DNA from: Cupriavidus pauculus | GTDB lineage: Bacteria > Pseudomonadota > Gammaproteobacteria > Burkholderiales > Burkholderiaceae | Reading direction: 5' to 3' | Assembly: GCF_008693385.1 (NCBI RefSeq) | Contig: NZ_CP044065.1 | Coordinates: 558,001-622,000 of the forward strand | DNA: 64,000 bases | In this document: one piece after another, positions 10,095 through 19,543 of the stretch | Layout: each line of letters begins with the position of its first letter | How positions within the stretch are numbered: position 1 is the stretch's first letter | Notes under the pieces: model-generated | The model's input: the letters and a program-made list of their open reading frames with translations, nothing else | Databases searched by the model: none | What the model was told of the DNA's origin: nothing | Translations under genes and position numbers: made by a program

Positions 10095-10889
10095 ATGGGC
10101 CTGCTTTCGCTGTTCTCGTCCCGCAAGGGCAAAGATTCGACGAGACAATCGACGGGAAGAGACGTCAATCCCGAGCGGGGGCGGCGCTCGCGCACGGATT
10201 CCGCTCCTCCCTCGCGTGGCCGCGCCAGTGCGTCGAGCGAGTACGCCGACGACACCCTCGATCCCGATTTCCCGCAGAAGCAGCGCGCGCGCCGTCGCCT
10301 GATCGGTGCCGTGGTGCTGCTGGCCGTGGCCATCATCGTTCTGCCCATCATCTTCGAACACAAGCCGCGCCCGGTGTCGGAAGACATCGCGGTGAAAGTG
10401 GCGAACGGGGCGGCGCAGGGGCAGAAGCCCAAGGTCGAGCCGCGCAAGGCGGATCCGCTGCCGCCGGCCCCCGCTGCGTCCTCGCGCAACGATGCCGCGC
10501 TCGATGCCGGCGAGGAAATCGTGAACACAACGGGCGGCAACGCTGCGGCCGCGGCCAGGCCCGCCGAGGCGAAGCCGGCCGAGGTGAAGGTTGCCGACAA
10601 GCCCGCCGCCAAACCTGCCGACAAGCCCGCGGACAAGGTCGGCGACAAGGCCACCGGCAGCGGCAAGTACCTGATTCTGATCGGCGCGTTCGCCTCCGAG
10701 GAACGCGCGAAGAACTGGCTGGCCAAGCTCAAGGAGAGCAAGGTGCCGGCCTATGTGGAAAAGAAGACGCTTGCCGATGGCGAGCGCAACCTGTTGCGTG
10801 CGGGCCCGTTCAGCGATCGCGAAGCGGCCGAGGCGGCCGAGAAGCGCGTCCGGGCCATTGGCCTGACATCGAAGCTGGTGGAACAGTAA
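10095..10889 (+). CDS. SPOR-domain inner-membrane protein (DedD-like)
   Basis: A 264-residue single-pass protein: a basic, Ser-rich cytoplasmic N-terminus, a membrane helix (about 69-87), a periplasmic linker rich in Ala, Lys and Pro (AKPAD-type repeats, 150-185) and a C-terminal SPOR domain (189-262). SPOR domains bind denuded peptidoglycan at the division septum. Position between folC and cvpA-purF matches DedD of E. coli, which supports a cell-division role. Exact function is inferred. Confidence 0.85.
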   Translation: MGLLSLFSSRKGKDSTRQSTGRDVNPERGRRSRTDSAPPSRGRASASSEYADDTLDPDFPQKQRARRRLIGAVVLLAVAIIVLPIIFEHKPRPVSEDIAVKVANGAAQGQKPKVEPRKADPLPPAPAASSRNDAALDAGEEIVNTTGGNAAAAARPAEAKPAEVKVADKPAAKPADKPADKVGDKATGSGKYLILIGAFASEERAKNWLAKLKESKVPAYVEKKTLADGERNLLRAGPFSDREAAEAAEKRVRAIGLTSKLVEQ

Positions 10890-10946
10890 GCGGCCATTGC
10901 AGGCTGTCCGATCGGCCCCATCTTCGAGGAACGCGCGGTAGCGCCC

Positions 10947-11453
10947 ATGACAGGCATGGCACTGACTTTTTTTGACTACGGCGTTGCCTTCATTCTGGTG
11001 GCGTCGGCATTGATCGGCATCCTCCGCGGACTGGTGCGGGAGCTGCTGGCGCTGGTGGGCTGGGTGGTGGCGCTCGTGGTGGCGTATCACTTCGGCGCGA
11101 CGGTCGCGGCCTGGATGCCCGAGTCGCTGCCGGGCGGCCAGCTGACGCGCACGGCGCTGGGCTACGTGGCGGTGTTTCTCGCGGTCTGGATCGGTGCGGC
11201 GCTCGCGGGCACCGTGCTCGGCCAGCTGCTGGAGACCACGGGCCTGAAGCCCGCGGATCGCGGGCTGGGCCTGATCTTCGGGCTGGCGCGCGGCGCGTTG
11301 CTGATCATGGTGATCGTCACGGTCGCGAGCCTGACGAAATTGCCCGAGGAACCGTTCTGGCGAGACGCGGTTTCCCGGCCTTACGTGACCCAGGCCATCG
11401 AGGCCGCGCGGCAGTGGCTGCCGCCGGAGCTGGCCAGGTACGTGAGGACCTGA
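10947..11453 (+). CDS. cvpA: CvpA family membrane protein
   Basis: A 168-residue protein with four predicted membrane helices and the CvpA signature region (FDYGVAFILVASALIGILRG). In E. coli cvpA lies directly upstream of purF, as here, and was named for colicin V production; envelope stress and bile resistance phenotypes are known in some species. ATG 10947 or ATG 10956 could be the start. Confidence 0.9.
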   Translation: MTGMALTFFDYGVAFILVASALIGILRGLVRELLALVGWVVALVVAYHFGATVAAWMPESLPGGQLTRTALGYVAVFLAVWIGAALAGTVLGQLLETTGLKPADRGLGLIFGLARGALLIMVIVTVASLTKLPEEPFWRDAVSRPYVTQAIEAARQWLPPELARYVRT

Positions 11454-11539
11454 ACATCGATTTACGGGAACCGTGCCACAAGCGGGTTTCCGAACAACGC
11501 GGGTTCGCTCTCAGGGCGGGCCGCGCCCCCTGAATTCTT

Positions 11540-11551
11540 TGCAATTTTGCA
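11540..11551 (+). other. Palindrome TGCAA-TT-TTGCA before purF
   Basis: A perfect 5-bp inverted repeat with a 2-nt centre lies 18 nt upstream of the purF start. It could be a regulator site or part of the leader. No matching regulator is identifiable in the window. Confidence 0.3.
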
Positions 11552-11569
11552 TTCCGTTGGGAGCTTGGC

Positions 11570-13105
11570 ATGTGCGGTATCGTCGGCGTGGTGTCCACTT
11601 CGCCTGTCAATCAGTTGATCTATGACAGCCTGCTGCTGTTGCAACATCGCGGGCAAGATGCAGCCGGCATCGCCACCGCCAACGGCAGCACCTTCCACAT
11701 GCACAAGGCCAACGGTCTCGTGCGCGATGTCTTCCGTACCCGCAACATGCGCGGCCTGCCCGGCGCGGCCGGTATCGGCCAGGTACGTTATCCGACCGCG
11801 GGTTCCGCCTCCAGCGAGGAAGAGGCCCAGCCGTTCTACGTCAATGCGCCGTACGGCATCATGCTGGCGCACAACGGCAACCTGACCAACTGGCGTCAAC
11901 TGCGCGAGGAAATGTTCCGCCGCGACCGTCGCCACATCAACACGCATTCCGATTCGGAAGTGCTGCTGAACGTGCTGGCCGACGAACTCCAGCGCGCGAG
12001 CAACGGCAATTCGCTCGACCCGGAAGTGATCTTCCGCGCCGTGGCCGGCATGCACCGCCGCGTCAAGGGCGCGTACGCGATCACCGCGCAGATCGCGGGC
12101 TACGGCATGCTTGCCGTGCGCGATCCGTTCGGCATCCGTCCGCTGTGCCTGGGCAGCATCGATACGCCGACGGGCAAGGAATACATGGTCGCGTCGGAAT
12201 CGGTGGCGCTCGAGGGCATCGGCTACACGATGGAGCGCGACGTGGCGCCGGGCGAAGCGATCTTCATCGACCTCGACGGCAAGCTCTACAACAAGCAGTG
12301 CGCCGACAATCCGGTGCTCACGCCCTGCATTTTCGAATACGTGTATCTGGCGCGTCCCGACTCGTGCCTCGATGGCGTGCCCGTCTACGACGCGCGCCTG
12401 CGCATGGGCGACTACCTGGCCGAGAAGATCCGCAAGGAAATCTCGGGTGGCGATATCGACGTGGTGATGCCGATTCCCGATTCGAGCCGTCCGGCCGCCA
12501 TGCAGGTGGCGAACAGCCTCGGCGTGGATTATCGCGAAGGCTTCTTCAAGAACCGCTACGTCGGCCGCACGTTCATCATGCCGGGCCAGGCCGTGCGCAA
12601 GAAGTCGGTGCGCCAGAAGCTCAACGCGATGGGCGTGGAGTTCAAGGGCAAGAACGTGCTGATCGTCGATGACTCGATCGTGCGTGGCACCACGTCGTTC
12701 GAGATCGTCCAGATGGCCCGCGATGCCGGCGCCAACAAGGTGATCTTCGCTTCGGCCGCGCCGCCCGTGAAGTTCCCGAACGTGTACGGCATCGACATGC
12801 CGACGCGCAGCGAGCTCGTGGCCCACGGCCGTACCGACGAGGAAGTCGCGCAGATGATCGGCGCCGACAAGCTCGTGTACCAGGACGTGGAAGCGATGAA
12901 GCAGGCCGTGCGCGACATCAACCCGGCGCTGCGCGACTTCGATGCGTCGTGCTTCGATGGCAAATACATCACCGGCGATATCGACGAAGCCTACCTCGAG
13001 CGCCTCGAGACCGCGCGTAGCCAGGCCGATCGCGACGGCACCAGCGCCAGCGGCGACACGGAGCGTTCGCAACTGCATCTGCAGCGTTCGGGCACCAACG
13101 AGTAA
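11570..13105 (+). CDS. purF: Amidophosphoribosyltransferase
   Basis: First committed step of purine synthesis: glutamine plus PRPP gives phosphoribosylamine. The 511-residue product starts MCGIVGVV, so the N-terminal nucleophile Cys is exposed after Met removal. There is no propeptide, as in the E. coli-type enzyme. The PRPP loop is VLIVDDSIVRGTTS. GGGAG lies upstream of ATG 11570. metZ follows after 20 nt. Confidence 0.97.
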   Translation: MCGIVGVVSTSPVNQLIYDSLLLLQHRGQDAAGIATANGSTFHMHKANGLVRDVFRTRNMRGLPGAAGIGQVRYPTAGSASSEEEAQPFYVNAPYGIMLAHNGNLTNWRQLREEMFRRDRRHINTHSDSEVLLNVLADELQRASNGNSLDPEVIFRAVAGMHRRVKGAYAITAQIAGYGMLAVRDPFGIRPLCLGSIDTPTGKEYMVASESVALEGIGYTMERDVAPGEAIFIDLDGKLYNKQCADNPVLTPCIFEYVYLARPDSCLDGVPVYDARLRMGDYLAEKIRKEISGGDIDVVMPIPDSSRPAAMQVANSLGVDYREGFFKNRYVGRTFIMPGQAVRKKSVRQKLNAMGVEFKGKNVLIVDDSIVRGTTSFEIVQMARDAGANKVIFASAAPPVKFPNVYGIDMPTRSELVAHGRTDEEVAQMIGADKLVYQDVEAMKQAVRDINPALRDFDASCFDGKYITGDIDEAYLERLETARSQADRDGTSASGDTERSQLHLQRSGTNE

Positions 13106-13125
13106 TCGAAGACCATAACCACAAG

Positions 13126-14331
13126 ATGAGCGAACCGTTCGATCCCAATGCCCTCGGCATCGACACGCTGGGCGTGCGCGCCGGCACCCTGCGCAGCGAG
13201 TTCCAGGAGCACTCGGAGGCGATGTACCTGACCTCCAGCTTCTGCTTCGCCAACGCCGCGGAAGCCGCCGAGCGCTTTGCCAACTCGGAAGAGGCGTACA
13301 CGTACTCGCGCTTCACGAACCCGACCGTGTCGATGTTCCAGGCGCGGCTGGCCGCGCTCGAAGGGGCCGAGGCCTGCCAGGCCACGGCCTCCGGCATGAG
13401 CGCGATCCTGTCCGTGGCGCTGGCCACGCTGCAGTCGGGCGATCATATCGTGAGCTCGCGCTCGATCTTCGGTTCGACGATGACGCTGTTCAACACGGTG
13501 CTCGGCAAGTTCGGCGTGGAAACGACCTACGTCGATGGCGGCGATGTGTCGGCGTGGCGTGCGGCCGTGCGTCCCAACACGAAGCTGTTCTTCCTCGAGA
13601 CGCCGTCGAACCCGCTGACCGAGGTGGCCGATATCGCCGCCGTGGCCGATATCGCGCACAACGCGGGCGCGCTGTTCGTCGTCGATAACTGCTTCTGCTC
13701 GCCGGCGCTGCAGCAGCCGCTGAAGTTCGGTGCCGACGTCGTCGTGCATTCGGCGACCAAGCATATCGACGGGCAGGGCCGTGTGCTCGGCGGCGCGATC
13801 GTCGGGACGCGCGACTTCATCATGGGCAAGGTGTTTCCGTTCGTGCGCACCGCGGGTCCGACGCTGTCGGCCTTCAACGCATGGGTCATGCTCAAGGGCA
13901 TGGAAACGCTGGCCATCCGCATGGAACGCCATTCGTCGAACGCGCTCGCGCTGGCCGAGTTCCTGGAGTCGCATCCGGCCGTCGCACGCGTGTTCCATCC
14001 GGCGCTGAAGTCGCATCCGCAGTACGAGACCGCCAGGCGCCAGCAAAGCGGTGGCGGGGCGATCGTCTCGTTCGAGCTGAAGGGCGCGACGGCCGAGCAG
14101 CAGCGCGCCAACGCATGGCGCGTGATCGACAGCACGAAGCTGTGCTCGATCACGGGCAATCTCGGCGATACGCGCACGACCATCACGCATCCGTACACGA
14201 CCACCCACCTGCGCGTGACGCCCGAGGCCAAGGCGGCCGCCGGCATCAGCGAAGGCCTGATCCGCCTGTCGGTGGGCCTGGAGTCGGTCGAGGACCTGAA
14301 GGCGGACCTGCTCCGCGGCCTCGGTCAGTAA
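13126..14331 (+). CDS. metZ: O-succinylhomoserine sulfhydrylase
   Basis: A PLP enzyme that makes homocysteine directly from O-succinylhomoserine and sulfide for methionine synthesis. It is a 401-residue Cys/Met metabolism family protein with the PLP lysine Lys212 in HSATKHIDGQ. The purF-metZ pair is the usual setting of this gene in beta- and gamma-proteobacteria, which favours metZ over a gamma-synthase. A terminator follows. Confidence 0.92.
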   Translation: MSEPFDPNALGIDTLGVRAGTLRSEFQEHSEAMYLTSSFCFANAAEAAERFANSEEAYTYSRFTNPTVSMFQARLAALEGAEACQATASGMSAILSVALATLQSGDHIVSSRSIFGSTMTLFNTVLGKFGVETTYVDGGDVSAWRAAVRPNTKLFFLETPSNPLTEVADIAAVADIAHNAGALFVVDNCFCSPALQQPLKFGADVVVHSATKHIDGQGRVLGGAIVGTRDFIMGKVFPFVRTAGPTLSAFNAWVMLKGMETLAIRMERHSSNALALAEFLESHPAVARVFHPALKSHPQYETARRQQSGGGAIVSFELKGATAEQQRANAWRVIDSTKLCSITGNLGDTRTTITHPYTTTHLRVTPEAKAAAGISEGLIRLSVGLESVEDLKADLLRGLGQ

Positions 14332-14339
14332 AGGCTTTG

Positions 14340-14385
14340 CCCTCTCCCTGCGGGGAGAGGGGCCTCCCTTCCTTCTTTCCCGTCT
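14340..14385 (+). terminator. Terminator after metZ
   Basis: A 9-bp stem CCCTCTCCC / GGGAGAGGG (14340-14348 with 14353-14361) with loop TGCG is followed by a pyrimidine-rich run. It lies between convergent metZ and the nodJ-like gene. Confidence 0.6.
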
Positions 14386-14390
14386 TTCGC

Positions 14391-15254
14391 TTACTTCAGC
14401 ATCCGCCGGCGCAGCAACACCAGCGCCAGCACCAGCGCGACCACCGCATAGACCAGCAGCACGCCCAGATGCAGGCCCACGTGCTGTACCGGCGTGCCCA
14501 GCATCAACGGACGGATCAGCGCCACGGCATGCGAGAGCGGCAGGAAGGCCGTGGCCGTGCGCACGCCTTCCGGTAACTGCTCGAGCGGGAAGAACACGCC
14601 GGACAGCAGCAGCATCGGCGTCATCACGAGCGTCTGGTAGAACATGAAGAAGTCGTAGCCCGGCGCCAGCGACGTCACGATCATCGCGAGGCTCGCGAAC
14701 GTGATGCCCGCGAGCACGATCACGGGTAGCGCCATGAGCGCGCCAGGCATCTTCGCATAGCCGAGCGCGCCCGCCACGAGCATGATGGCCACGCCGGACA
14801 GCACGGCCTTGCTGGCCGCCCATACGATCTCGCCCAGCACGACGTCCCCGAGCGTGAGCGGCGCATGCATGATGGCCTCCCACGTGCGCTGCACGTGCAT
14901 GCGCGAGAACGCCGAGTACATCGCCTCGAAGCTCGCCGACATCATGACGCTGGACGCCGTGGTACCCGCCGCGAGAAACGCGATATACGACACGCCGCTG
15001 ACCTGGCCGACCAGCAGTCCCAGCCCGAGCCCCAGCCCGAACAGATAGATCATCGGGTCGGCGAGATTGCCGATCATCGAGGGAATCGCGAGCTTCTTCC
15101 ACACCATGAAGTTGCGATACCAGACCATCATCCAGTTGCGCGCATTGCGCGGCAGCAATGGCTGGGGGTAGTGCGTGGGCACGGCCGCGGCGCCCGCTAT
15201 CGAGGCGGTGCCCGCGCGGTTCACGCCGGTATTGGGGGGATCCTGTTCGCTCAT
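14391..15254 (-). CDS. ABC-2 type exporter permease, NodJ-like
   Basis: A 287-residue membrane protein with six predicted helices and the ABC2-membrane domain, resembling NodJ. The N-terminal 40 residues are soluble. Its ATPase partner lies 1 nt upstream on the same strand. No nodulation genes are present, so the NodJ resemblance does not indicate symbiosis; lipid or oligosaccharide export is the family expectation and the real substrate is unknown. Confidence 0.85.
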   Translation of the reverse strand: MSEQDPPNTGVNRAGTASIAGAAAVPTHYPQPLLPRNARNWMMVWYRNFMVWKKLAIPSMIGNLADPMIYLFGLGLGLGLLVGQVSGVSYIAFLAAGTTASSVMMSASFEAMYSAFSRMHVQRTWEAIMHAPLTLGDVVLGEIVWAASKAVLSGVAIMLVAGALGYAKMPGALMALPVIVLAGITFASLAMIVTSLAPGYDFFMFYQTLVMTPMLLLSGVFFPLEQLPEGVRTATAFLPLSHAVALIRPLMLGTPVQHVGLHLGVLLVYAVVALVLALVLLRRRMLK

Positions 15255-15255
15255 C

Positions 15256-16167
<912 letters not shown>

Positions 16168-16318
16168 GGCTGGCCTCGTTGGATGCAATACCCGCCATTA
16201 TGCCGATCGTCGCGTGCCGCAATGCAGCACCAATAACATCGGCAGGGGACATGCAGACAGCGGGCGAGCTTTGTACTACGCTGTGGCGACTACAACCTTC
16301 GACGCAGGGGACAGAAAG

Positions 16319-16936
16319 ATGTCGTTCGAACACTGGCTCGCATTCGTGCTGACGAGCATCGTGATCCTGATCATCCCGGGACCGACGATCCTGCTCGTGA
16401 TCGGCGATGCGCTCGCGCATCGCGGCCGCAGCGCCTTCGCCACCGTGGCCGGCGTGGCCGCCGGAGACCTCACCGCGTTCACGCTGTCGATGGCGGGGCT
16501 GGGCGCGGTGCTCGCGGCCTCGGCCACGCTGTTCACCGCGCTCAAATGGGCCGGCGCCGCCTATCTCGTGTATCTGGGCGTACAGGCGCTGCGATCGGCG
16601 GGCAGGGCGGAGGCCATGCAGGTATCGTCGCAGGCCGGCAGCGGCCGCCAGCGCTTTGCCAAGGCGTGGCTGGTCACGGCGCTGAACCCGAAGAGCATCG
16701 TGTTCTTCGTGGCGTTCGTGCCGCAGTTCCTGGACCCGCATCTGGGGTTCTGGCAACAGGCCGTCGTGCTGATTCCGACCTTCGTCGTGATGGCGAGCGC
16801 CAATGCGATGGTCTACGCGCTGCTGGCGCGATCGCTGGCCACACGGCTGACCACGCGCCGTGCGCAGTCGAACGTGCAGCGGGCCGGCGGCATCACGCTG
16901 ATCGGGGCCGGTGCGCTGATCGCGGCCAAGAGCTGA
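16319..16936 (+). CDS. LysE/RhtB family exporter
   Basis: A 205-residue protein with six hydrophobic helices and the LysE/RhtB signature near the N-terminus (PGPTILLVIGDAL), then an ALNPKS loop. The family exports amino acids such as homoserine, threonine or leucine. The substrate cannot be assigned. Transcribed divergently from the nodI-like gene; a bidirectional terminator separates it from rpsU. Confidence 0.87.
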   Translation: MSFEHWLAFVLTSIVILIIPGPTILLVIGDALAHRGRSAFATVAGVAAGDLTAFTLSMAGLGAVLAASATLFTALKWAGAAYLVYLGVQALRSAGRAEAMQVSSQAGSGRQRFAKAWLVTALNPKSIVFFVAFVPQFLDPHLGFWQQAVVLIPTFVVMASANAMVYALLARSLATRLTTRRAQSNVQRAGGITLIGAGALIAAKS

Positions 16937-16953
16937 GATAGAAACCCGGGACG

Positions 16954-16987
16954 AAAAAAAACCGCCAGCTTGCTGGCGGTTTTTTTA
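16954..16987 (+). terminator. Bidirectional terminator between the LysE-type gene and rpsU
   Basis: Stem ACCGCCAGC / GCTGGCGGT (16961-16969, 16972-16980) is flanked by seven or more A on the left and T7 on the right, so it can terminate transcripts from either side. Confidence 0.9.
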
Positions 16988-17001
16988 CTTGCTGATCCGA
17001 A

Positions 17002-17214
17002 TCAGTACAGCTTCTTCGGCAGCATTTGCATGCGGAGACGCTTGCGCAGGCGCGATTCAGCAGCCTTCTTCTTGCGCTTGCGCTCGGTCGTCGGCTTTTC
17101 GTAGGCCGTACGGCTCTTCAGTTCCACGATCAGGCCAGTCTGCAGAATGGCGCGACGGAAACGACGCATTGCAACTTCAACGGGCTCACCCGGTTTCAGA
17201 ACGATCTTAGTCAA
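17002..17214 (-). CDS. rpsU: 30S ribosomal protein S21 (variant paralogue type)
   Basis: Small-subunit protein needed for mRNA binding on the 30S subunit. The 70-residue product has the S21 core VAMRRFRR and the conserved tail QMLPKKLY. It differs from the common E. coli-like form in the first 12 residues ([12 protein letters not shown]). The start must be TTG at 17214: AAAGGA lies five bases upstream, an in-frame TAA is four codons back, and the next ATG is codon 16. A candidate promoter at 17453-17481 would give a leader of about 230 nt. Confidence 0.93.
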   Translation of the reverse strand: MTKIVLKPGEPVEVAMRRFRRAILQTGLIVELKSRTAYEKPTTERKRKKKAAESRLRKRLRMQMLPKKLY

Positions 17215-17452
17215 CTCAGTCCTTTAGGAAATGCCGCGGGCAGCGGCGGTTCATACGGGGGGAAACGTCGTCGCAGTCCGGCTCCGGAGCCTTGGGCGAC
17301 TGAGGTATGCACGCTACGGCGAGTGCCGCGGTGCCCCCCGAGGACCTGCAAGAGAGCGATCGGGGTGTTCTGGCCAAATTTTCCTACGTAGGTAAAAACT
17401 TGGCGGGGCCTACCTGTTTCCTTGGATATTGCGCAAGTAATACGCCGGTAAG

Positions 17453-17481
17453 CTTTTACAGGTTTACGGGTCGGGCGTCAA
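17453..17481 (-). promoter_or_regulatory. Candidate promoter for rpsU containing a GTTTAC site
   Basis: On the minus strand TTGACG (17481-17476), a 17-nt spacer and TAAAAG (17458-17453) match sigma-70 elements 5/6 and 4/6. GTTTAC (17462-17467) lies in the spacer. The 402-bp gap 17215-17616 holds otherwise only the rpsU leader, a palindrome CCTACGTAGG (17383-17392) and the upstream region of the peptidase gene. Confidence 0.5.
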
Positions 17482-17616
17482 GTGAAAGCGCCCTGAACGG
17501 GTCAGGCGGCGCCGCCAAGTGCGGCGGTGTCCCTTCGGAAGTTTCGGAAGGCGGCGATGGACCCCGGATATCCCCGCGTATAGCTTTCAGCACACGACTG
17601 CGATGCGGGGGATGTC

Positions 17617-19179
17617 ATGCGCGAGGGTGGCTGGCGAGGGATGCTGTGCAAGGTGTTGATCGGCGCCGTGGCGGCCTGGGGCCATCCGCGGGTATCGCTG
17701 GCCGCGCTGGCCGCGTCAAACCCCTTCGATGCCGTGGCGGCCTGCTATCGCGGCGTGGCGCGCATCCAGACGGATATGGCGGAGCTCGAACGGCATTATC
17801 CGCAGCTAGCGCGCGTGGCGCTGGTCGGGCAGACGTGGAGCCAGCGCCAGATTCAGTCCCTGCGCGAGCTGGTGGGGCGCATCCTGCCGGCACGTGTCCT
17901 GCCGGTGCATGTCGAGCGCGCGCGCCGGCACGGCATCGTGGCGCTCGTGCTCGGCAACCGTGCGGGCCCGCCGCGCCGCGACAGGCCGCGCATGGTGATC
18001 ACGGCGGGATTGCACGCGCGGGAGCTCGCATCGTCCGAGGGCGCCATGCGGTTCGCTGAATGGCTGTTGCGAAGCTATGGTGAGGATCCCACCGCGACAT
18101 GGCTGCTCGATCGCCACGAATTCCACATCATCGTCCACGCGAATCCCGATGGCCGTGTCATGGCGGAGCAGGGCGTTCTCTCGCGAGGCGGCGGCTGGCG
18201 CAAGAATCTCAATGTCGTGGACGGTCATTGTTCCGCCTCCCCGATCGATTCCGGCGTCGATCTCAATCGCAATTTCCCGCACGGCTGGGGTCGCAGCACG
18301 CAGGCATCGGCGAGCGATCCGTGCGACGAGACCTATCGCGGTCCGGCACCGCTGTCGGAGCCTGAGACGCAGGCCATCGTGCGATACATCGCCGGCGTGC
18401 GTGACGGCGATGGCAGATATCGCGGCGGCATAATGTCTGACTTGCGGTCTGACCTGCGCGCGGGCTGGCCCGCGCCGGCCGATTACCCGGGCCTCTACGT
18501 CGATCTGCACAGCTTTGGCGGATGGATCCTGTGGCCCGATGACGATGCGCGCGCGATGACCGCGCTTGCGCAGCGCATGGCCTGGCTCACGCGCTATCGC
18601 GCGGTGCAGCGTCTGGGCTATGCCGTCGATGGCGATGCGGCGGCCATGTTCCGCGCGACACTGGGTGTGCCGTCGCTCGTGATCGAGATGGCGAAGTCGT
18701 TCTACGAGCCATGCTACGAATTCCAGCGCACCAGCCTGCCGCCGGTTCTCGATGCACTGCGTTACGCGGCCCGCACGCTCGGTGCGCCACAGGCGCTCTC
18801 GCGTGGTCCCGATGTGGCGCAGATCCGGTTATCGGCGTCGCGCGCGCGACAGGGCGAGGTCGTGACCGTTTCCGCGACGCTCGACAGCGATCGGTATCGA
18901 TACGATCGCGGCTTGCGCGGTCAGCCGCCCGTCAGGCGCACGGTGCCGCGGATCGCGGTGGCGGGGCACGCCGCGGTGCGTGCGATGCCGGGAGACGTGG
19001 GTGCCGTGCCTGTCGTGCTGCGCGTGAATCGGCGATCGGGCGCGACGGCCGAGGTATCGGGCACGCTGGAGACCGCGGACCTGCCGGTCGGGCGGCATCT
19101 CGTGTTCGTGCAGGGGATTGGGCTGGGAGGACTGCGCGGCGCGCCCGATGCCGTGTTCCTCGATATCGAGGATTCTTGA
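17617..19179 (+). CDS. M14-family zinc carboxypeptidase-like protein
   Basis: A 520-residue predicted metallopeptidase. Zinc ligands His133 and Glu136 (LHARE) and His298 (DLHSFGG), the substrate-binding DLNRNF segment and the catalytic Glu357 (VIEMAKSF) are all present, so it should be active. Residues 1-33 may be a weak signal sequence (a start at Met9 is possible), suggesting export. The last 140 residues form an extra beta-rich domain of unknown role. The family cleaves C-terminal residues from peptides or peptidoglycan fragments. It is a single-gene unit between rpsU and tRNA-Asn. Confidence 0.8.
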   Translation: MREGGWRGMLCKVLIGAVAAWGHPRVSLAALAASNPFDAVAACYRGVARIQTDMAELERHYPQLARVALVGQTWSQRQIQSLRELVGRILPARVLPVHVERARRHGIVALVLGNRAGPPRRDRPRMVITAGLHARELASSEGAMRFAEWLLRSYGEDPTATWLLDRHEFHIIVHANPDGRVMAEQGVLSRGGGWRKNLNVVDGHCSASPIDSGVDLNRNFPHGWGRSTQASASDPCDETYRGPAPLSEPETQAIVRYIAGVRDGDGRYRGGIMSDLRSDLRAGWPAPADYPGLYVDLHSFGGWILWPDDDARAMTALAQRMAWLTRYRAVQRLGYAVDGDAAAMFRATLGVPSLVIEMAKSFYEPCYEFQRTSLPPVLDALRYAARTLGAPQALSRGPDVAQIRLSASRARQGEVVTVSATLDSDRYRYDRGLRGQPPVRRTVPRIAVAGHAAVRAMPGDVGAVPVVLRVNRRSGATAEVSGTLETADLPVGRHLVFVQGIGLGGLRGAPDAVFLDIEDS

Positions 19180-19207
19180 AGCACGCACAAACGAAGCGTG
19201 TACCAAA

Positions 19208-19240
19208 GAAAAAAGGCCGATGCTTTCGCATCGGCCTTCC
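19208..19240 (-). terminator. Terminator downstream of tRNA-Asn
   Basis: An 11-bp stem (19213-19223 with 19228-19238) with a 4-nt loop. Read on the minus strand it ends in a T-run, so it serves the tRNA gene; it may also stop the peptidase transcript on the plus strand. Confidence 0.85.
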
Positions 19241-19252
19241 TTCTCTATCGGT

Positions 19253-19328
19253 TGGCTCCCCGACCTGGGCTCGAACCAGGGACCTACGGATTAACAGTCC
19301 GGCGCTCTACCGACTGAGCTATCGGGGA
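19253..19328 (-). tRNA. tRNA-Asn (anticodon GTT)
   Basis: A 76-nt cloverleaf on the minus strand beginning TCCCCGATAGCTCAGTCGG, with anticodon loop CTGTTAATC (GTT), T-loop GGTTCGAGCC and an encoded 3' CCA. The acceptor stem TCCCCGA/TCGGGGA is fully paired. No integrase or duplicated 3' end is seen nearby. Confidence 0.98.
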
Positions 19329-19343
19329 ACAGCTGAGAAAGAG

Positions 19344-19373
19344 ATTATAACCAGCTTCTCTTCGTTTCGTCAA
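19344..19373 (-). promoter_or_regulatory. Promoter of tRNA-Asn
   Basis: TTGACG (19373-19368), an 18-nt spacer and a perfect TATAAT (19349-19344) lie 15 nt before the mature 5' end. Confidence 0.8.
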
Positions 19374-19467
19374 CAACTTTTTGACGTTTTGCTTTCGTGT
19401 GAATGCATGTCGGAAGTCGCTGCTGAAACTCTGGTTCGCTGTTTGTCCTGCTCAACAGCGAGGCCGC

Positions 19468-19497
19468 ATTATAGCGACGCTTTTTGGTTTGTGCCAG
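19468..19497 (-). promoter_or_regulatory. Second upstream promoter-like element before tRNA-Asn
   Basis: CTGGCA (19497-19492), an 18-nt spacer and a perfect TATAAT (19473-19468), placed directly after the reductase-gene terminator. It would start a transcript about 130 nt upstream of the tRNA. Confidence 0.5.
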
Positions 19498-19498
19498 A

Positions 19499-19524
19499 AA
19501 AAAACCGCCCGGAGGCGGTTTTTT
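19499..19524 (-). terminator. Terminator of the ferredoxin reductase gene
   Basis: Stem AAAAAACCGCC / GGCGGTTTTTT (19499-19509, 19514-19524) with loop CGGA lies 20 nt after the reductase stop codon. It is symmetrical and could act in both directions. Confidence 0.9.
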
Positions 19525-19543
19525 CTTTCGCGACCGGAAACGA

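Noticed and set aside
19253..19328. Genomic island integrated at tRNA-Asn
   Set aside because: There is no integrase, no repeated tRNA 3' end and no change in base composition on either side.
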